Positions 44,453 through 53,986 of a DNA stretch of 64,000 nucleotides are shown here, piece after piece. Origin of the DNA: Nocardia transvalensis NBRC 15921 (GTDB lineage: Bacteria > Actinomycetota > Actinomycetes > Mycobacteriales > Mycobacteriaceae). The DNA is taken from the NCBI RefSeq assembly GCF_000308875.1, contig NZ_BAGL01000027.1:62001-126000 (forward strand), read 5' to 3'. Both the position numbers and the translations under genes were made by a program. Every line of letters begins with the position of its first letter. Position 1 is the first letter of the stretch. The notes under the pieces are model-generated. The model was not told the origin of the DNA. It ran no database searches and worked only from the letters and a program-made list of their open reading frames with translations.

Positions 44453-44959
44453 ATGGCCGGAATTCAACAGTCCGATGTCGAGCGGCGAGTCGACATGCCG
44501 TTCACCTACTGCCGAATCGACCCCGGACCCGTCCCTAAGCGCTTCGGCCGGCTGCTGGTGCGGATCCACGCAGACTGTGATGAGATGCTGTGCCGCCCGA
44601 AACTCCGTGGAGTCCAGTCTGTTTCACCAGGTCCCGGACCGGACGCGCCCCTGATCTGCCGCGTCGCGGACGATCGCATCGTCGCCATCGTCTCCCGCTA
44701 CGCCGATGCCGAGGCGGCGCTGAAGGCGGCGCAAGCGGCATTCTGCGATGGGTATCCCGAGGCGACCAAGGTAATGCTCACTGCGGCAAACGAATTCGCG
44801 TCGGCCCGGCACCAACGCGACTCGCAGTTCCTCCACTCTCTCCCTGGGGACGGCACCATCCCCGTCGCCACGATCACCAAGTTCGGTCTCTCGTATACGG
44901 AAGTCCATCGGCTGCTCGGCGGCCTCGGTCCGGCCAATGGGCGGTGGGTTGGAATGTGA
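44453..44959 (+). CDS. Hypothetical protein next to the XRE-DUF397 pair
   Basis: A 168-residue soluble protein that I do not recognise. The N-terminal third contains two cysteines (FTYCRIDPG and HADCDEMLCRP), and the middle is helical and Ala-rich (DAEAALKAAQAAFCDG). It is divergent from the XRE gene with a 295-base gap, the AT-richer middle of which may hold both promoters. Codon use is less GC-biased than nearby genes. Confidence 0.6.
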   Translation: MAGIQQSDVERRVDMPFTYCRIDPGPVPKRFGRLLVRIHADCDEMLCRPKLRGVQSVSPGPGPDAPLICRVADDRIVAIVSRYADAEAALKAAQAAFCDGYPEATKVMLTAANEFASARHQRDSQFLHSLPGDGTIPVATITKFGLSYTEVHRLLGGLGPANGRWVGM

Positions 44960-44964
44960 GCGGG

Positions 44965-45882
44965 TCAGGCGACGGAGGCTGGGAGGGAGACTCCGGTGAG
45001 GCGTTCGGCTTCGGCCCACAGGCGGGTGTTCACGTCGCGGTTGCGGGCTCGGCGGGTGGGGCGGGCCGGGGCGGCGGGGCCGACCAGGTTGTATTTCGGG
45101 CCGTAGTAGGCGCCCTGGGTTGCTTCCGGGCTCGCGGCCGCGAACAGGAGGGGTTCGGCGCCTCGCTCGACGCCCTGTGAGGGCAGTAGCGGGAGTGTGG
45201 TCAGGCGGTTGAAGAGGGAGGGGCGGCCGCCGAGGCTGGCGCCGGCCGTCTGGAGGTTGGTGCGGGTGAAGCCGGGGTGTGCGCCGGTGGACAGGAGCGG
45301 CCAGTCGCGTTCCGTCGCGATCTCGGCCAGGCGCAGGGTCAGGATGAGGTCGGCCAATTTGGACTGGGCGTAGGCGGCCAGCGGGCCGTAGCCGTGCTCG
45401 AATTGCATGTCGTCGAAGCGGATTCGGCCGCCGTCGGCCACTCCGCTGCTCATCGTGGTCACTCGTGGCGCCGGGGCCTCGAGCAGGAGCGGCAGCAGGC
45501 GCAGCGTCAGGGCGAACGGGCCGAGGAAGTTGCTACCCATCTGCAACTCGAAGCCGTCGGATGTGGTGAGGCGCTGCGGCGGGGTCATCACGCCCGCGTT
45601 GTTGATCAGGACGTCGAGTGGACGGCCGTCGGCGATCAGGCCCGCCGCGAACTCCTCGACCGATGACAGATCGGCCAGGTCGATCCGGCGGACCTGGAGG
45701 GACGCGTCCGGGACGGCCGCCAGGATCTCGTCGCGTGCCGCTTCGCCCTTGGCGGGGGTGCGGACGGCCATGACCACGTCGGCGCCGGCCGCGGCGAGGC
45801 GCTTGGCCGCCTCCTTCCCCGTTCCGCTGTTCGCGCCGGTGATCACGATGTATTTCCCCTGCTGATCGGGCACCTGGTACAT
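44965..45882 (-). CDS. Short-chain dehydrogenase/reductase
   Basis: A 305-residue SDR of the retinol-dehydrogenase-like type. The NAD(P) motif [11 protein letters not shown] is at residues 15-25, NNAG near residue 93, the catalytic Ser in TTMSSGV and YAQSK as the Tyr/Lys pair. It is divergent from a TetR gene, with three operator copies between them, so it is very likely repressed by that regulator. AAGGAG lies 5 bases before the ATG. Confidence 0.9.
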   Translation of the reverse strand: MYQVPDQQGKYIVITGANSGTGKEAAKRLAAAGADVVMAVRTPAKGEAARDEILAAVPDASLQVRRIDLADLSSVEEFAAGLIADGRPLDVLINNAGVMTPPQRLTTSDGFELQMGSNFLGPFALTLRLLPLLLEAPAPRVTTMSSGVADGGRIRFDDMQFEHGYGPLAAYAQSKLADLILTLRLAEIATERDWPLLSTGAHPGFTRTNLQTAGASLGGRPSLFNRLTTLPLLPSQGVERGAEPLLFAAASPEATQGAYYGPKYNLVGPAAPARPTRRARNRDVNTRLWAEAERLTGVSLPASVA

Positions 45883-45895
45883 GGAAGCTCCTTAA

Positions 45896-45963
45896 AGACT
45901 GGTGGTCTGTTACACCGTCGACGCTAACAGACTGCTGGTCTCTTAACAAGAGACCGCTGGTCT
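45896..45963. promoter_or_regulatory. Triple TetR operator and overlapping divergent promoters
   Basis: The 13-base motif AGACYGSTGGTCT occurs three times: 45896-45908, 45929-45941 and 45951-45963. On the plus strand TTAACA (45943-45948) and TAGAAT (45965-45970), spacer 16, form a promoter for the TetR gene. On the minus strand TTGTTA (45944-45949) and TAGCGT (45921-45926), spacer 17, form one for the SDR. Copy 3 fills the first spacer and copy 2 lies within the second, so binding would shut both. Confidence 0.72.
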
Positions 45964-45979
45964 GTAGAATGTGATCGTG

Positions 45980-46693
45980 ATGAGCTCCTTCAAGCGCGCC
46001 CGCAACGACGAGCAGCGCACCGAGCGCCGGCGCAAGATCCTGGACACCGCAGCCGTCATGCTCACGGAGATGCCCGTCGCGAAGGTGAGCCTGAACGAAC
46101 TCAGCCGCCGGGTCTGCCTGGCCAAATCGAATGTGCTGCGCTATTTCGAATCCCGCGAGGCGATCCTGCTCGAACTGCTCGACGCCGAGGAGCGGGCCTG
46201 GCTGGCCGAGTTGTCGCGCACCTTCGAGGAATTCGCGAAAACAGAGGGCGACCTGCGGCAGCGGGGGGATCGGATGGCGGCAGTGATCGCCGAATCCCTC
46301 GCCGAACGCCCTGTCCTGTGCGACCTACTCGGCGCGCAGTCCTCCGTCCTGGAACACAATGTGTCGGCGGAGGTCGCCGCGCGCTACAAGCGCGCCACCC
46401 TGCAGAACTACGTGGAATTGGCCGGCCTGATCCGAAACCAACTCCCCGAAATCGGCGAATTCGACGCCCTCCGGCTGTCCGGCAGCGTCGGCATGCTGGC
46501 GGGCGGCATCTGGTCACACACCAACCCGAGCCCCGCCATGCTCGCCGCCTACACCGCCGACCCCACCCTGGCGGCCCTGCGCCTGGAATTCGCCCCCACC
46601 GTCACCGAACTCTTCCGAGTCCTGATCACCGGAGTACTCACCCGCAACGAAAACCTCCCCGTCCCAGGGATTTCCGCGACGCCTGCCCACTGA
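45980..46693 (+). CDS. TetR-family transcriptional repressor
   Basis: A 237-residue TetR protein. The DNA-binding domain covers residues about 15-65 (AKVSLNELSRRVCLAKSNVLRYFESREAI split over helices 2-4). The C-terminal domain resembles that of regulators acting on hydrophobic ligands. Three in-frame starts exist (45971, 45977, 45980). The -10 box at 45965-45970 would start transcription at about 45977, so 45977 or 45980 is used, probably with little or no leader. It controls itself and the divergent SDR. Confidence 0.88.
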   Translation: MSSFKRARNDEQRTERRRKILDTAAVMLTEMPVAKVSLNELSRRVCLAKSNVLRYFESREAILLELLDAEERAWLAELSRTFEEFAKTEGDLRQRGDRMAAVIAESLAERPVLCDLLGAQSSVLEHNVSAEVAARYKRATLQNYVELAGLIRNQLPEIGEFDALRLSGSVGMLAGGIWSHTNPSPAMLAAYTADPTLAALRLEFAPTVTELFRVLITGVLTRNENLPVPGISATPAH

Positions 46694-46699
46694 GGCGGC

Positions 46700-47521
46700 T
46701 CACCCGAGGTGGTCGATGGTCCGCTTGCCGATCGCCGCGCTGAGCGCATCCAGTTCCGCCAGAACGTCGACGGCGGCCCAGATGCGGTTGCGTTTGTTGG
46801 CGGAGAGGACCTCGAGGATGCCCACTTCGGTCAGTCGGGCGAGAGCACGGTATGTGCTGCTCTCGGTGGCGCCTGTAATGCGTTGTGCGGTATCGGCATT
46901 GAAGATCGGGGTGTCGAGGAGGGCGGAAAGCAGGGTCTCGTCGGCGGACTTCGCTCGCGGGCGTGCGACCGACTTCCAGCGGGCCGGTAGTTCCGCTAGT
47001 GCTCGGGCGGAGTCCTGGGAGGCTTCGCTGGCATGGATGGTCGCGTGGGCGACGTATTCCACGAAAGAGTCGGCGTCGCCGTCGCGGTAGCTGTCCAGCT
47101 GGGTGAAGTATCGGCGGGTGTCGGCGAGCATGGCCGATGCCAATGGCACCGTGACGCGCTTTGTGAAACCCCTCCTGCGCAGTACGGCGCTGATCAGTGC
47201 GCGGCCGATGCGGCCGTTGCCGTCGGTGAAGGGGTGTATCGACTCGAACTGCGCGTGTGCGATCGCGGCCTGCGCCAGGATGGGCAGATCTGTGCGATTG
47301 GCGAAGGTCAGCAGGTCGTCCATCAGCTCGGGGACGAGGTCCGGGGGTGGCGGGACGAACATCGCGTCGATCGGTGTGTAGTCGCTGCCGCCGATCCAGT
47401 TCTGGGCGTCGCGGAACCGGCCCGAATCCCGGGCGGTGTAGTAGTCGGGGGCCATCAGGATCTCGTGTGCATCGAGTAGCGCTGAGACGGTGATCGGTCC
47501 TGAGCCCGCGGTGTCGACCAT
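46700..47521 (-). CDS. Fic-domain AMPylase-type protein, N-terminus apparently disrupted
   Basis: From the ATG at 47521, a 273-residue protein with the full Fic motif HPFTDGNGRIGR at residues 96-107 and a C-terminal winged helix (TQRITGATESSTYRALARL). Fic enzymes transfer AMP to a target hydroxyl. The same frame stays open upstream to beyond 47780 and encodes the expected Fic_N helix with ESVASSKIEHV, the family inhibitory-like region, but no ATG, GTG or TTG starts it. An ATG at 47778 begins MTWPP, like real Fic starts, but in another phase that stops at 47722. The gene is therefore probably damaged by a shift or deletion near its 5' end. Confidence 0.72.
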   Translation of the reverse strand: MVDTAGSGPITVSALLDAHEILMAPDYYTARDSGRFRDAQNWIGGSDYTPIDAMFVPPPPDLVPELMDDLLTFANRTDLPILAQAAIAHAQFESIHPFTDGNGRIGRALISAVLRRRGFTKRVTVPLASAMLADTRRYFTQLDSYRDGDADSFVEYVAHATIHASEASQDSARALAELPARWKSVARPRAKSADETLLSALLDTPIFNADTAQRITGATESSTYRALARLTEVGILEVLSANKRNRIWAAVDVLAELDALSAAIGKRTIDHLG

Positions 47522-47784
47522 GGCGATCAGGGCCTTGACCGCGGCGTGCTGGGATTTGGCTTCAGCGCTCGCGTTGCCACCGGCGACCGCTTTGGCGAAT
47601 GCTCGCCAGCCCGCGTCGACGTGCTCGATCTTGGACGAGGCGACGGATTCGCAGCACAGCAGGAAGTCGCGGAAAGGTACCAGATGCTCGCCGAAGCCCG
47701 CTTCGAGGCGAGCGACGGCGATTACGCCGTCCTCGTGGGCCAGGGCCGCTCCTCGGCCTCGTGCGGTGGCCAGGTCATGACGCC

Positions 47785-48236
47785 CTACTTCTCGCAGGCT
47801 ATGCCGTTGTTGTCTCCGTCGAGCCCGGCTCGATAACCCGGCTGGCCCTTGTGGAGGGGGGTTGCGCCTGCGGCCTTGGCTTCCTTGCAGGACTTGTAAT
47901 AGACGTTCGGGGCGGGCTTGGACGTGGTGGGGGCCGGTTTGGATGTCGGGGCGGGTGGTGGTGGCGGGGGTGCGGGAGGGGCTGTGGTGGGTTCGGGTGT
48001 TGGGGGCGGGGGTGGTGGTTCGGCGGCGGGGGCGTTGTTTTCGAGGGGTGCGGAGGCGTTGTTGGTCGGGGGATCGGTGAAGGTGGGGCGGGGGCGCTCG
48101 TGGATGGGGTGCTCTCGGGGAGTGCTTGGGGAGTGCTGGCGGTGCAGGCGGTGACGAGTCCTGCTCCGGTGGCGGCGACGGAGAGGGCTAGCAGGAGTAG
48201 GGGCCGGGTTGCCCTCGAAGGGAGATTCAGACGCAC
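47785..48236 (-). pseudogene. Excalibur-domain lipoprotein with an internal frameshift
   Basis: The 5' part in one frame (start GTG 48236) encodes a lipoprotein signal ending GLVTAC and a Ser/Thr/Pro linker. The 3' part in another frame encodes a long Pro/Thr linker and a complete excalibur domain (VYYKSCKEAKAAGATPLHKG, then DGDNNGIACEK) ending at TAG 47785-47787. The frames meet near 48082-48095 in a GC-only tract. Either a true frameshift or a sequencing indel separates them. An intact version would be a secreted calcium-binding-like protein, with its stop seven bases before the MTWPP start of the Fic gene. Confidence 0.7.
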
Positions 48237-48298
48237 CCGGGTGTTGCTACAGCGCGGTGGGGACATTTGCAACACGGGCGTCGTGTACCAGCCGTTCC

Positions 48299-50107
48299 TC
48301 AGGCGGGGCTGTGCACGTCCTCGGCCGGTTCCGCGGAATACAACTCCTCGATCTCCCTCGCGTACTTCTCCGCGATCACCCGGCGCTTCAGCTTCATGGT
48401 CAGGGTGATCTCGTCGCCGCCGGGTTCCCAGGACACCGGCAGGATTCGGAAACGCTTGATCTGTTCCACCCGAGCCAGTTTCGCGTTTCCCGCGCCGATT
48501 CCGACCGCGATCTGTTTGACGACGGCATCGTCCACCGACAGCGCCGCCGAAGAAGAATCGGGCAGCTGATGTTGCGTCGCAAAGGATTTGGCGGCGTCGG
48601 GGTCGAGCGCCACGAGCGCCGTGTTGTACGGACGGCCGTCGCCCACCGCGACGACAGCCCCGATGAGCGCCGACTCCGGTTTGATCGCGTTCTCGATATG
48701 CGACGGCGACATATTCTTCCCCGCCGCGTTGATGATGAGTTCCTTCTTACGGTCCACCACCGTGAGGTAGCCGGCGTCGTCGACCGTGATCACGTCGCCG
48801 GTGTGCAGCCACCCGTCCGCGTCGACGGCTTCGGCGGTCTTCTCCGGTTCGCCGCGATAGCCCTTCATGACCAGCGGGCCGCGGATGAGGAGTTCGCCGT
48901 CGGCGGCGACCTGGGCGCGCATACCGGGCAGCAGCATGCCGACCGTGCCCAGTTTCGCGTCCCACGGGTGGCTGACGCTGGCGATGCAGGTCAGTTCGGA
49001 CATGCCCCAGATCTCGGTGATGGGAATGCCGAGGCCCGCGAAGAAGACGAGGGTGTCGCGGGGAATCGGGGCCGCGCCGGAGAGGGCCCAGCGGACCTGG
49101 TCGAGCCCCAGCTTGCGGCGGAGGCCCGAGAGCACCAGTTCGTCGGCGCGGGCCCACTCGGCCTGGAGGTCGGCCGGAATCGGCTGATCGGAGATGCGGT
49201 GCTCCGCGTAGCGGGTGGCGACCGACAGCGCCCATTCGAGCGGCTTACGGACGGCCTCCGGTTCGCTCGCGACGGCGGAATCGATTGCCGCGCGCAGCTT
49301 TTCCCACACCCGCGGCACGGCGCCCCAGATCGTGGGGCGCAGGTCGGCGAGCGCCGGGCCGATGCGGCTCGGATCGTCGACGCAGGTGATCCGGGTACCG
49401 AAGACCTCCTGAAAGTACAGCGAGGTCAAGCGATCCGCGATATGCGCCGAGGGCATATAGGAGGTCATGGTGTCGCCGAATCGGATACCCAGCACCAGCT
49501 CGACGGAATAGCACTCGAAAAGCAGGTTGGCATGGGTGGTTTCGACACCCTTCGGCGCACCGGTCGTCCCCGAGGTGTAGATGAGCGTCGCCACGTCCTC
49601 GGCGCCCACGGCACGCCAGGCGGCCTCGAAGTCGAAATCGTCCGCGCCGGAAGCGATCAGGTCCGCGACCGGCAGCGTGCCCTCGGGCGCCTCGTCGACA
49701 CAGACGATCCGGTCCAGCGCGGCACCGCTGGCACGCAACCGATCCACGTACCGCGGCTCGCACATCACCACCCGGGCACCGGAATTGGTGAGCACATGCG
49801 CGATCTGCTCCGGAGGCAGCGTGTTGTAGATCGAGAAGGACGCCGCGCCGAGATGCTGGGCGCCCACCTCCAGCGGATAGAACTCGGGACGATTGGCCAT
49901 CATGAGCGCCACGGTGTCCCCGCGCCGCACGCCGAGCGCCGCCAGGCCCGCCGCGACATCGCGGACCTGCCGGGCGTATTCGCGCCACGTGAGCGTGGCG
50001 GCATCGCCGGGCGTGCGCAGGGCGACCGCGTCCGGCTGCCGCGCGGCATTGTATTGAAAAGCGGCGCACAGGGTATCGAACCTGATGTGCTCGAGCCGAC
50101 TATCCAC
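48299..50107 (-). CDS. Long-chain fatty-acid-CoA ligase (FadD type)
   Basis: A 602-residue acyl-CoA synthetase. The ATP-binding motif IYTSGTTGAPKG is near residue 174, and the adenylate motif GWLHTGDV and the hinge VVDRKKELIINAAGKNMSP follow. The pattern resembles mycobacterial FadD15. It activates a fatty acid, likely the product of the enzymes encoded upstream. The GTG at 50107 has GGAGG upstream and overlaps the SDR stop by 8 bases. It is the last gene of the six-gene operon. Confidence 0.9.
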   Translation of the reverse strand: MDSRLEHIRFDTLCAAFQYNAARQPDAVALRTPGDAATLTWREYARQVRDVAAGLAALGVRRGDTVALMMANRPEFYPLEVGAQHLGAASFSIYNTLPPEQIAHVLTNSGARVVMCEPRYVDRLRASGAALDRIVCVDEAPEGTLPVADLIASGADDFDFEAAWRAVGAEDVATLIYTSGTTGAPKGVETTHANLLFECYSVELVLGIRFGDTMTSYMPSAHIADRLTSLYFQEVFGTRITCVDDPSRIGPALADLRPTIWGAVPRVWEKLRAAIDSAVASEPEAVRKPLEWALSVATRYAEHRISDQPIPADLQAEWARADELVLSGLRRKLGLDQVRWALSGAAPIPRDTLVFFAGLGIPITEIWGMSELTCIASVSHPWDAKLGTVGMLLPGMRAQVAADGELLIRGPLVMKGYRGEPEKTAEAVDADGWLHTGDVITVDDAGYLTVVDRKKELIINAAGKNMSPSHIENAIKPESALIGAVVAVGDGRPYNTALVALDPDAAKSFATQHQLPDSSSAALSVDDAVVKQIAVGIGAGNAKLARVEQIKRFRILPVSWEPGGDEITLTMKLKRRVIAEKYAREIEELYSAEPAEDVHSPA

Positions 50108-51008
50108 GCCTGCGCTCCTCCACCTTGCGGACCAATTCGTGTATGCGCGGATCGCGTGCCAGCCGGTTGTCGAGAACCACGTTGATGGCCCCGCGCAGCA
50201 GCGCGTACGCCTCCCACCCGCCGGGGGCGATGGTGCGCGCGGCCCGCCGCTCGATGCCGTCCGCGACGACCTCCGCCGCCTGTTTCGCGGTGATGCGCAC
50301 ATTCAGCGGCCAGGGCAGCAGGCCGGCGAGGGCCTGGCCCAGGTCGTCGCGATCGAGCGTGTCGTGCGTCATCTCGGTCTCGACCACGCCGAAATACGCG
50401 ATACCGGCACTGGCGCCGACGGCGGCGAGTTCGACACGCAGCGCGCGCCCGAGCTGCTCCACCGCGGCCTTGCTGATCATGTACGGCGACCCGGCCATAC
50501 CGGGCGCGAACGCGGCGCAGGAGGAGATCACCACGACGTGCCCCTCGGCGGCGACAACGTGATCCAGCGCCGGGTGCACGGTATTGAACACGCCGGTCAG
50601 GTTGATACCCAGCACACGGTCGAAGTCGCTGCCGTCCATCGTCCGCAACGTCGCGGGCGTCGGCACGACACCGGCATTGGCGACGACGACATCCAACCGC
50701 CCGAAATCCTCAGTGACGCTGCCGATCACCTCGCGCATCGCCTCGCGGTCGGCCACATCCGCCGCGAAGGCCGCCGCGCGGACCCCGAGCCGATCGGCGA
50801 CCGCCGACGCGGCGTCCTTGTCGATATCGATGAGCGCGACCGACGCGCCCCGCCGGTACAGCATGATCGCGAGTTCGCGGCCGATGCCCTGGCCCGCGCC
50901 GGTGATGGCGACGACCTTGCCCTCCACCGAATACCGCGGTGCGGCAAACGAATCGAGTAGTCGCTCGGCCGTGGACCCGAACGGAATCGACGACAAGAGA
51001 CCCTTCAT
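50100..51008 (-). CDS. Short-chain dehydrogenase in the catabolic operon
   Basis: A 302-residue SDR. ITGAGQGIGRELA binds NAD(P), ANAGVVP and the catalytic Ser (VVISSCAAF) with YMISK complete the active site. It would convert an alcohol and ketone or aldehyde pair. The ATG overlaps the monooxygenase stop (ATGA). Homologues accompany FMO genes in the mycobacterial mymA operon. Confidence 0.9.
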   Translation of the reverse strand: MKGLLSSIPFGSTAERLLDSFAAPRYSVEGKVVAITGAGQGIGRELAIMLYRRGASVALIDIDKDAASAVADRLGVRAAAFAADVADREAMREVIGSVTEDFGRLDVVVANAGVVPTPATLRTMDGSDFDRVLGINLTGVFNTVHPALDHVVAAEGHVVVISSCAAFAPGMAGSPYMISKAAVEQLGRALRVELAAVGASAGIAYFGVVETEMTHDTLDRDDLGQALAGLLPWPLNVRITAKQAAEVVADGIERRAARTIAPGGWEAYALLRGAINVVLDNRLARDPRIHELVRKVEERRRG

Positions 51009-52462
51009 CGCGCCACCTCGTACGACCTCGTATCGAACCGGCTCGTGCGCCGCCGGTATTCGAAACTCCAATTGGGATACAGCCCGGCGTTCAACCCGTC
51101 GGGCGTGGTGTAGTAGCTCGTGCACCCGCCGGTGAGCCAGATGCTGGATGAACTGCGCCGCGTCATCTCGTCCAGGAACTCCTCCTGTACGTACGGCCGC
51201 ACCTCGACCCGGCGAGCGGCGCTGCGCCGCACCATCTTCAGCGCCTCGACGATGTAGGCGATCTGCGATTCGATCATGTAGATCGCCGACTGGTTCCCGG
51301 CCGCGCCGAACGGCCCGAGCGTCATGAAGAAATTGGGGAATCCCGACACCGCGACGCCCAGATAGCTCTGCGGCCGTTTGTGATACAGCTCGGCCACCGA
51401 CATCCCGCCACTTCCGACGTAACGTTCGTAGGCAGTGGGTATGGGGGTGAATCCGGTGCCGAAGATGATCGTGTCGACGGGATGCTCGGTGCCGTCACGC
51501 AGCACGATCGATCGCGGCCGCACCTCGGCGATGCCCTGGGTGAGCACCTCGACATTGGGCTGATCCAGCGCCGGTAGGTAGGCGTCGGAGAAGATGGCCC
51601 GCTTGCAGCCGATCACGTAGTCCGGCGTCAGGGTCTTGCGCAGCGCCACATCGCGGACCTGGCGCAGCAACTGCAGCTTGCCCAGCGCCTCGTACGGATG
51701 CCGGAAACGCTGATCGACCAGCGAGATCAGGCCGAACGCCTCGATCGCGGCATACCACCCGCCGCGAACCGCCCGCTGCGCCAGCGGGATTCGCCGCAGC
51801 AGCGTGCGCTCCAGCGGCAGCGTCGGCCGGTCCATGCGTGGCACGATCCACGGCGCCGACCGCTGGAACAGCAGCAGCTTGTCCACATCCGGCTGGATCT
51901 CCGGCACGAACTGCACCGCGGAGGCCCCGGTCCCGATCACCGCGACCCGCTCGCCGGTGAGATCGTGCTCGTGGTCCCAGTGCAGCGAGTGAAAGGCCTT
52001 GCCCGCGAAGGATTCCAGGCCGGGCAGGTCGGGATACTTGGCCTCGGCGAAGATCCCGGTGGCCGAGATGAGGAAGTCGGCGGTCAGGGCCCCGCGCGTG
52101 GTCTCCACACACCAGACCGACCGCTCCTCGTCCCACCGCGCGTCCCGCAGCTCGGACCGGAACCGGATGTGCCGCAGCACATCGTGTTCCGTGGCGACGC
52201 CGCGAAGATACTCGAGGATCTCGCGCTGCCCGCCGTAGGTGCGCGACCAGTCCGGATTGGGGGCGAAGGAGTAGCTGTACAGCTGCGACGGCACATCGCA
52301 GGCACAGCCGGGATACGTATTCGCGCGCCAGGTTCCGCCGAGGTCGTCGGCGCGCTCCAGCACCACGAAATCCTCGAAACCCGCCTCGCGCAGTTTCACC
52401 GCCAGGCCGATGCCGCCGAATCCGGCGCCGACGACGGCGATATGGATGTGTTCGATCGGCAT
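51005..52462 (-). CDS. Flavin-containing Baeyer-Villiger-type monooxygenase
   Basis: A 485-residue FAD/NADPH monooxygenase. GAGFGGIGLAVKL binds FAD, GGTWRANTYPGCACDVPSQLYS split over residues 43-64 is typical, and the BVMO fingerprint is intact as FAGKAFHSLHW, unlike in the EthA-like protein at 23738. VIGTGASAVQFVPEI binds NADPH. It likely converts a long-chain or cyclic ketone to an ester. The start overlaps the aldehyde dehydrogenase stop in TGATG. Confidence 0.9.
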   Translation of the reverse strand: MPIEHIHIAVVGAGFGGIGLAVKLREAGFEDFVVLERADDLGGTWRANTYPGCACDVPSQLYSYSFAPNPDWSRTYGGQREILEYLRGVATEHDVLRHIRFRSELRDARWDEERSVWCVETTRGALTADFLISATGIFAEAKYPDLPGLESFAGKAFHSLHWDHEHDLTGERVAVIGTGASAVQFVPEIQPDVDKLLLFQRSAPWIVPRMDRPTLPLERTLLRRIPLAQRAVRGGWYAAIEAFGLISLVDQRFRHPYEALGKLQLLRQVRDVALRKTLTPDYVIGCKRAIFSDAYLPALDQPNVEVLTQGIAEVRPRSIVLRDGTEHPVDTIIFGTGFTPIPTAYERYVGSGGMSVAELYHKRPQSYLGVAVSGFPNFFMTLGPFGAAGNQSAIYMIESQIAYIVEALKMVRRSAARRVEVRPYVQEEFLDEMTRRSSSSIWLTGGCTSYYTTPDGLNAGLYPNWSFEYRRRTSRFDTRSYEVAR

Positions 52463-53955
52463 CAGCGCGACCTCCCGTGCAGAACGGCCACCAATACATC
52501 GACCACCGCGTCGATCCGGGCGCTGCGGCGGAAGGTGGTCAGCGGTAGCGGGGACGGGAACCGCTGCCGGGTAACGGCTTTGGCGTAGGCGAACTCCTTC
52601 AGCCCGTCGGGCCCGTGCACCCGGCCGAAGCCCGAACCGCCCACCCCGCCGAGCGGCAGGGTCGGAATGGTGGCATGGGCGACGAAGGCGTTGATCGATG
52701 TCCCGCCCGCCCGGATCCGCGCCGCGATCCGCTCACCGTGGCGGCGCGAGAACACCGTGCTGCCGAGCCCGTAGGATCCGGCGTTCACGAGTTCCACCGC
52801 CTCGTCCATATCGCGCACCGGGGTGACGGTCAGCGTGGGACCGAAGGTCTCCTCGGTCATGGCGGCGGCGTCCTCGGGAACGTCCGCGAGGATCGTCGGC
52901 TGCACGAATTGCCCGCGGATGGCGTCGATTCCGCCGAGCAGCGGCCGGGCGCCGAGCGCGATCGCGTCCTCGATGTGGCGGCGGATGACCTCCACCTGCT
53001 TGGGCATGGTGATCGGGCCGAGCTTCGCGTCCGCGGTTCCGGCCTCGATCGCGCGCGCCTGCGCGACCAGTGTGGCGACGAACGTGTCGTACACGGCCGC
53101 GTGCACGTAGACGCGCTCCACGGCGAGACAGGTCTGCCCGGCATTGGACAGCCCGCCCCAGGCCGCAGCGTCGGCGGCCGCGTCCAGATCCGCGTCGGCG
53201 TCCACGATCAGCGCGTCCTTACCGCCGCATTCCATCAGCAGCGGTGTCAGATTCTCGGCGCAGGCGGCCATCACCCGCTTACCCGTGGCCGTCGAACCGG
53301 TGAAGCCGATCTTGCCGACGGCGCTGCGGCACAGCGCGTTTCCGGTCTCGCCGAGGCCGGTGACGACCTGGAGGACCGGCAGCTCCGGGGTGACCCGGGC
53401 GAACGCGTCCACGAGCCACCTGCCGACCCCGGGGGTGTACTCGCTCGGCTTGAACACCACCGCATTTCCCGCGGCGAGCGCGAACGACACCGAGCCCAGC
53501 GGCGTGAAGATCGGATAGTTCCACGGGCCGATCACGCCCACCACGCCGTACGGCAGATACTCCACCGCCGCGGCGTGATTGGCGGTGAGCAGGCTCGGCC
53601 GCACCGACCGCCGCCCGAGTACCTTCGCGGCATTGCGGGACGCCCAGCGCAGATGCTCCAGGGCCATGGCGATCTCGAGTTTGGCGTCGGCGACCGGCTT
53701 ACCCATCTCCCGATTGATCAGGTCGGCGAGTTCGGCTCGGCCCCGGGCGATCTCGCCGCGCCACGCGTCGAGCCGGCGGGCGCGCTCGTCGAAACCGAGT
53801 GCGGCCCACCATCGTCCGGCCGGATGCGCCGCGGCGACGGCCGCGTCCACCTCGGCCCGTTCCTGTATCGGGTAGGTCCCGACCACCTCGCCGGTCGCGG
53901 GATCGCGCACCTCGAATGTCGTCGCGCTGCCGCGCACTGTCGTCGACGCCGTCAT
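52462..53955 (-). CDS. NAD(P)-dependent aldehyde dehydrogenase
   Basis: A 497-residue aldehyde dehydrogenase. The catalytic Cys lies in NAGQTCLAVERV and the general-base Glu in MECGGKDALIV; FTGSTATGKRV binds the cofactor. The opening (ERAEVDAAVAAAHPAG) resembles succinate-semialdehyde- and long-chain-type enzymes. In this operon it would oxidise a fatty aldehyde to the acid that FadD then activates. It lies 31 bases after the reductase gene. Confidence 0.92.
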   Translation of the reverse strand: MTASTTVRGSATTFEVRDPATGEVVGTYPIQERAEVDAAVAAAHPAGRWWAALGFDERARRLDAWRGEIARGRAELADLINREMGKPVADAKLEIAMALEHLRWASRNAAKVLGRRSVRPSLLTANHAAAVEYLPYGVVGVIGPWNYPIFTPLGSVSFALAAGNAVVFKPSEYTPGVGRWLVDAFARVTPELPVLQVVTGLGETGNALCRSAVGKIGFTGSTATGKRVMAACAENLTPLLMECGGKDALIVDADADLDAAADAAAWGGLSNAGQTCLAVERVYVHAAVYDTFVATLVAQARAIEAGTADAKLGPITMPKQVEVIRRHIEDAIALGARPLLGGIDAIRGQFVQPTILADVPEDAAAMTEETFGPTLTVTPVRDMDEAVELVNAGSYGLGSTVFSRRHGERIAARIRAGGTSINAFVAHATIPTLPLGGVGGSGFGRVHGPDGLKEFAYAKAVTRQRFPSPLPLTTFRRSARIDAVVDVLVAVLHGRSR

Positions 53956-53986
53956 CGGCGTACCTCCTGCGGGGATCGCGTCTCGA

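Noticed and set aside
47799..48275. 158-residue single-frame reading of the excalibur region
   Set aside because: Its C-terminal third is in the wrong frame; the excalibur domain is encoded in another phase ending at 47785.
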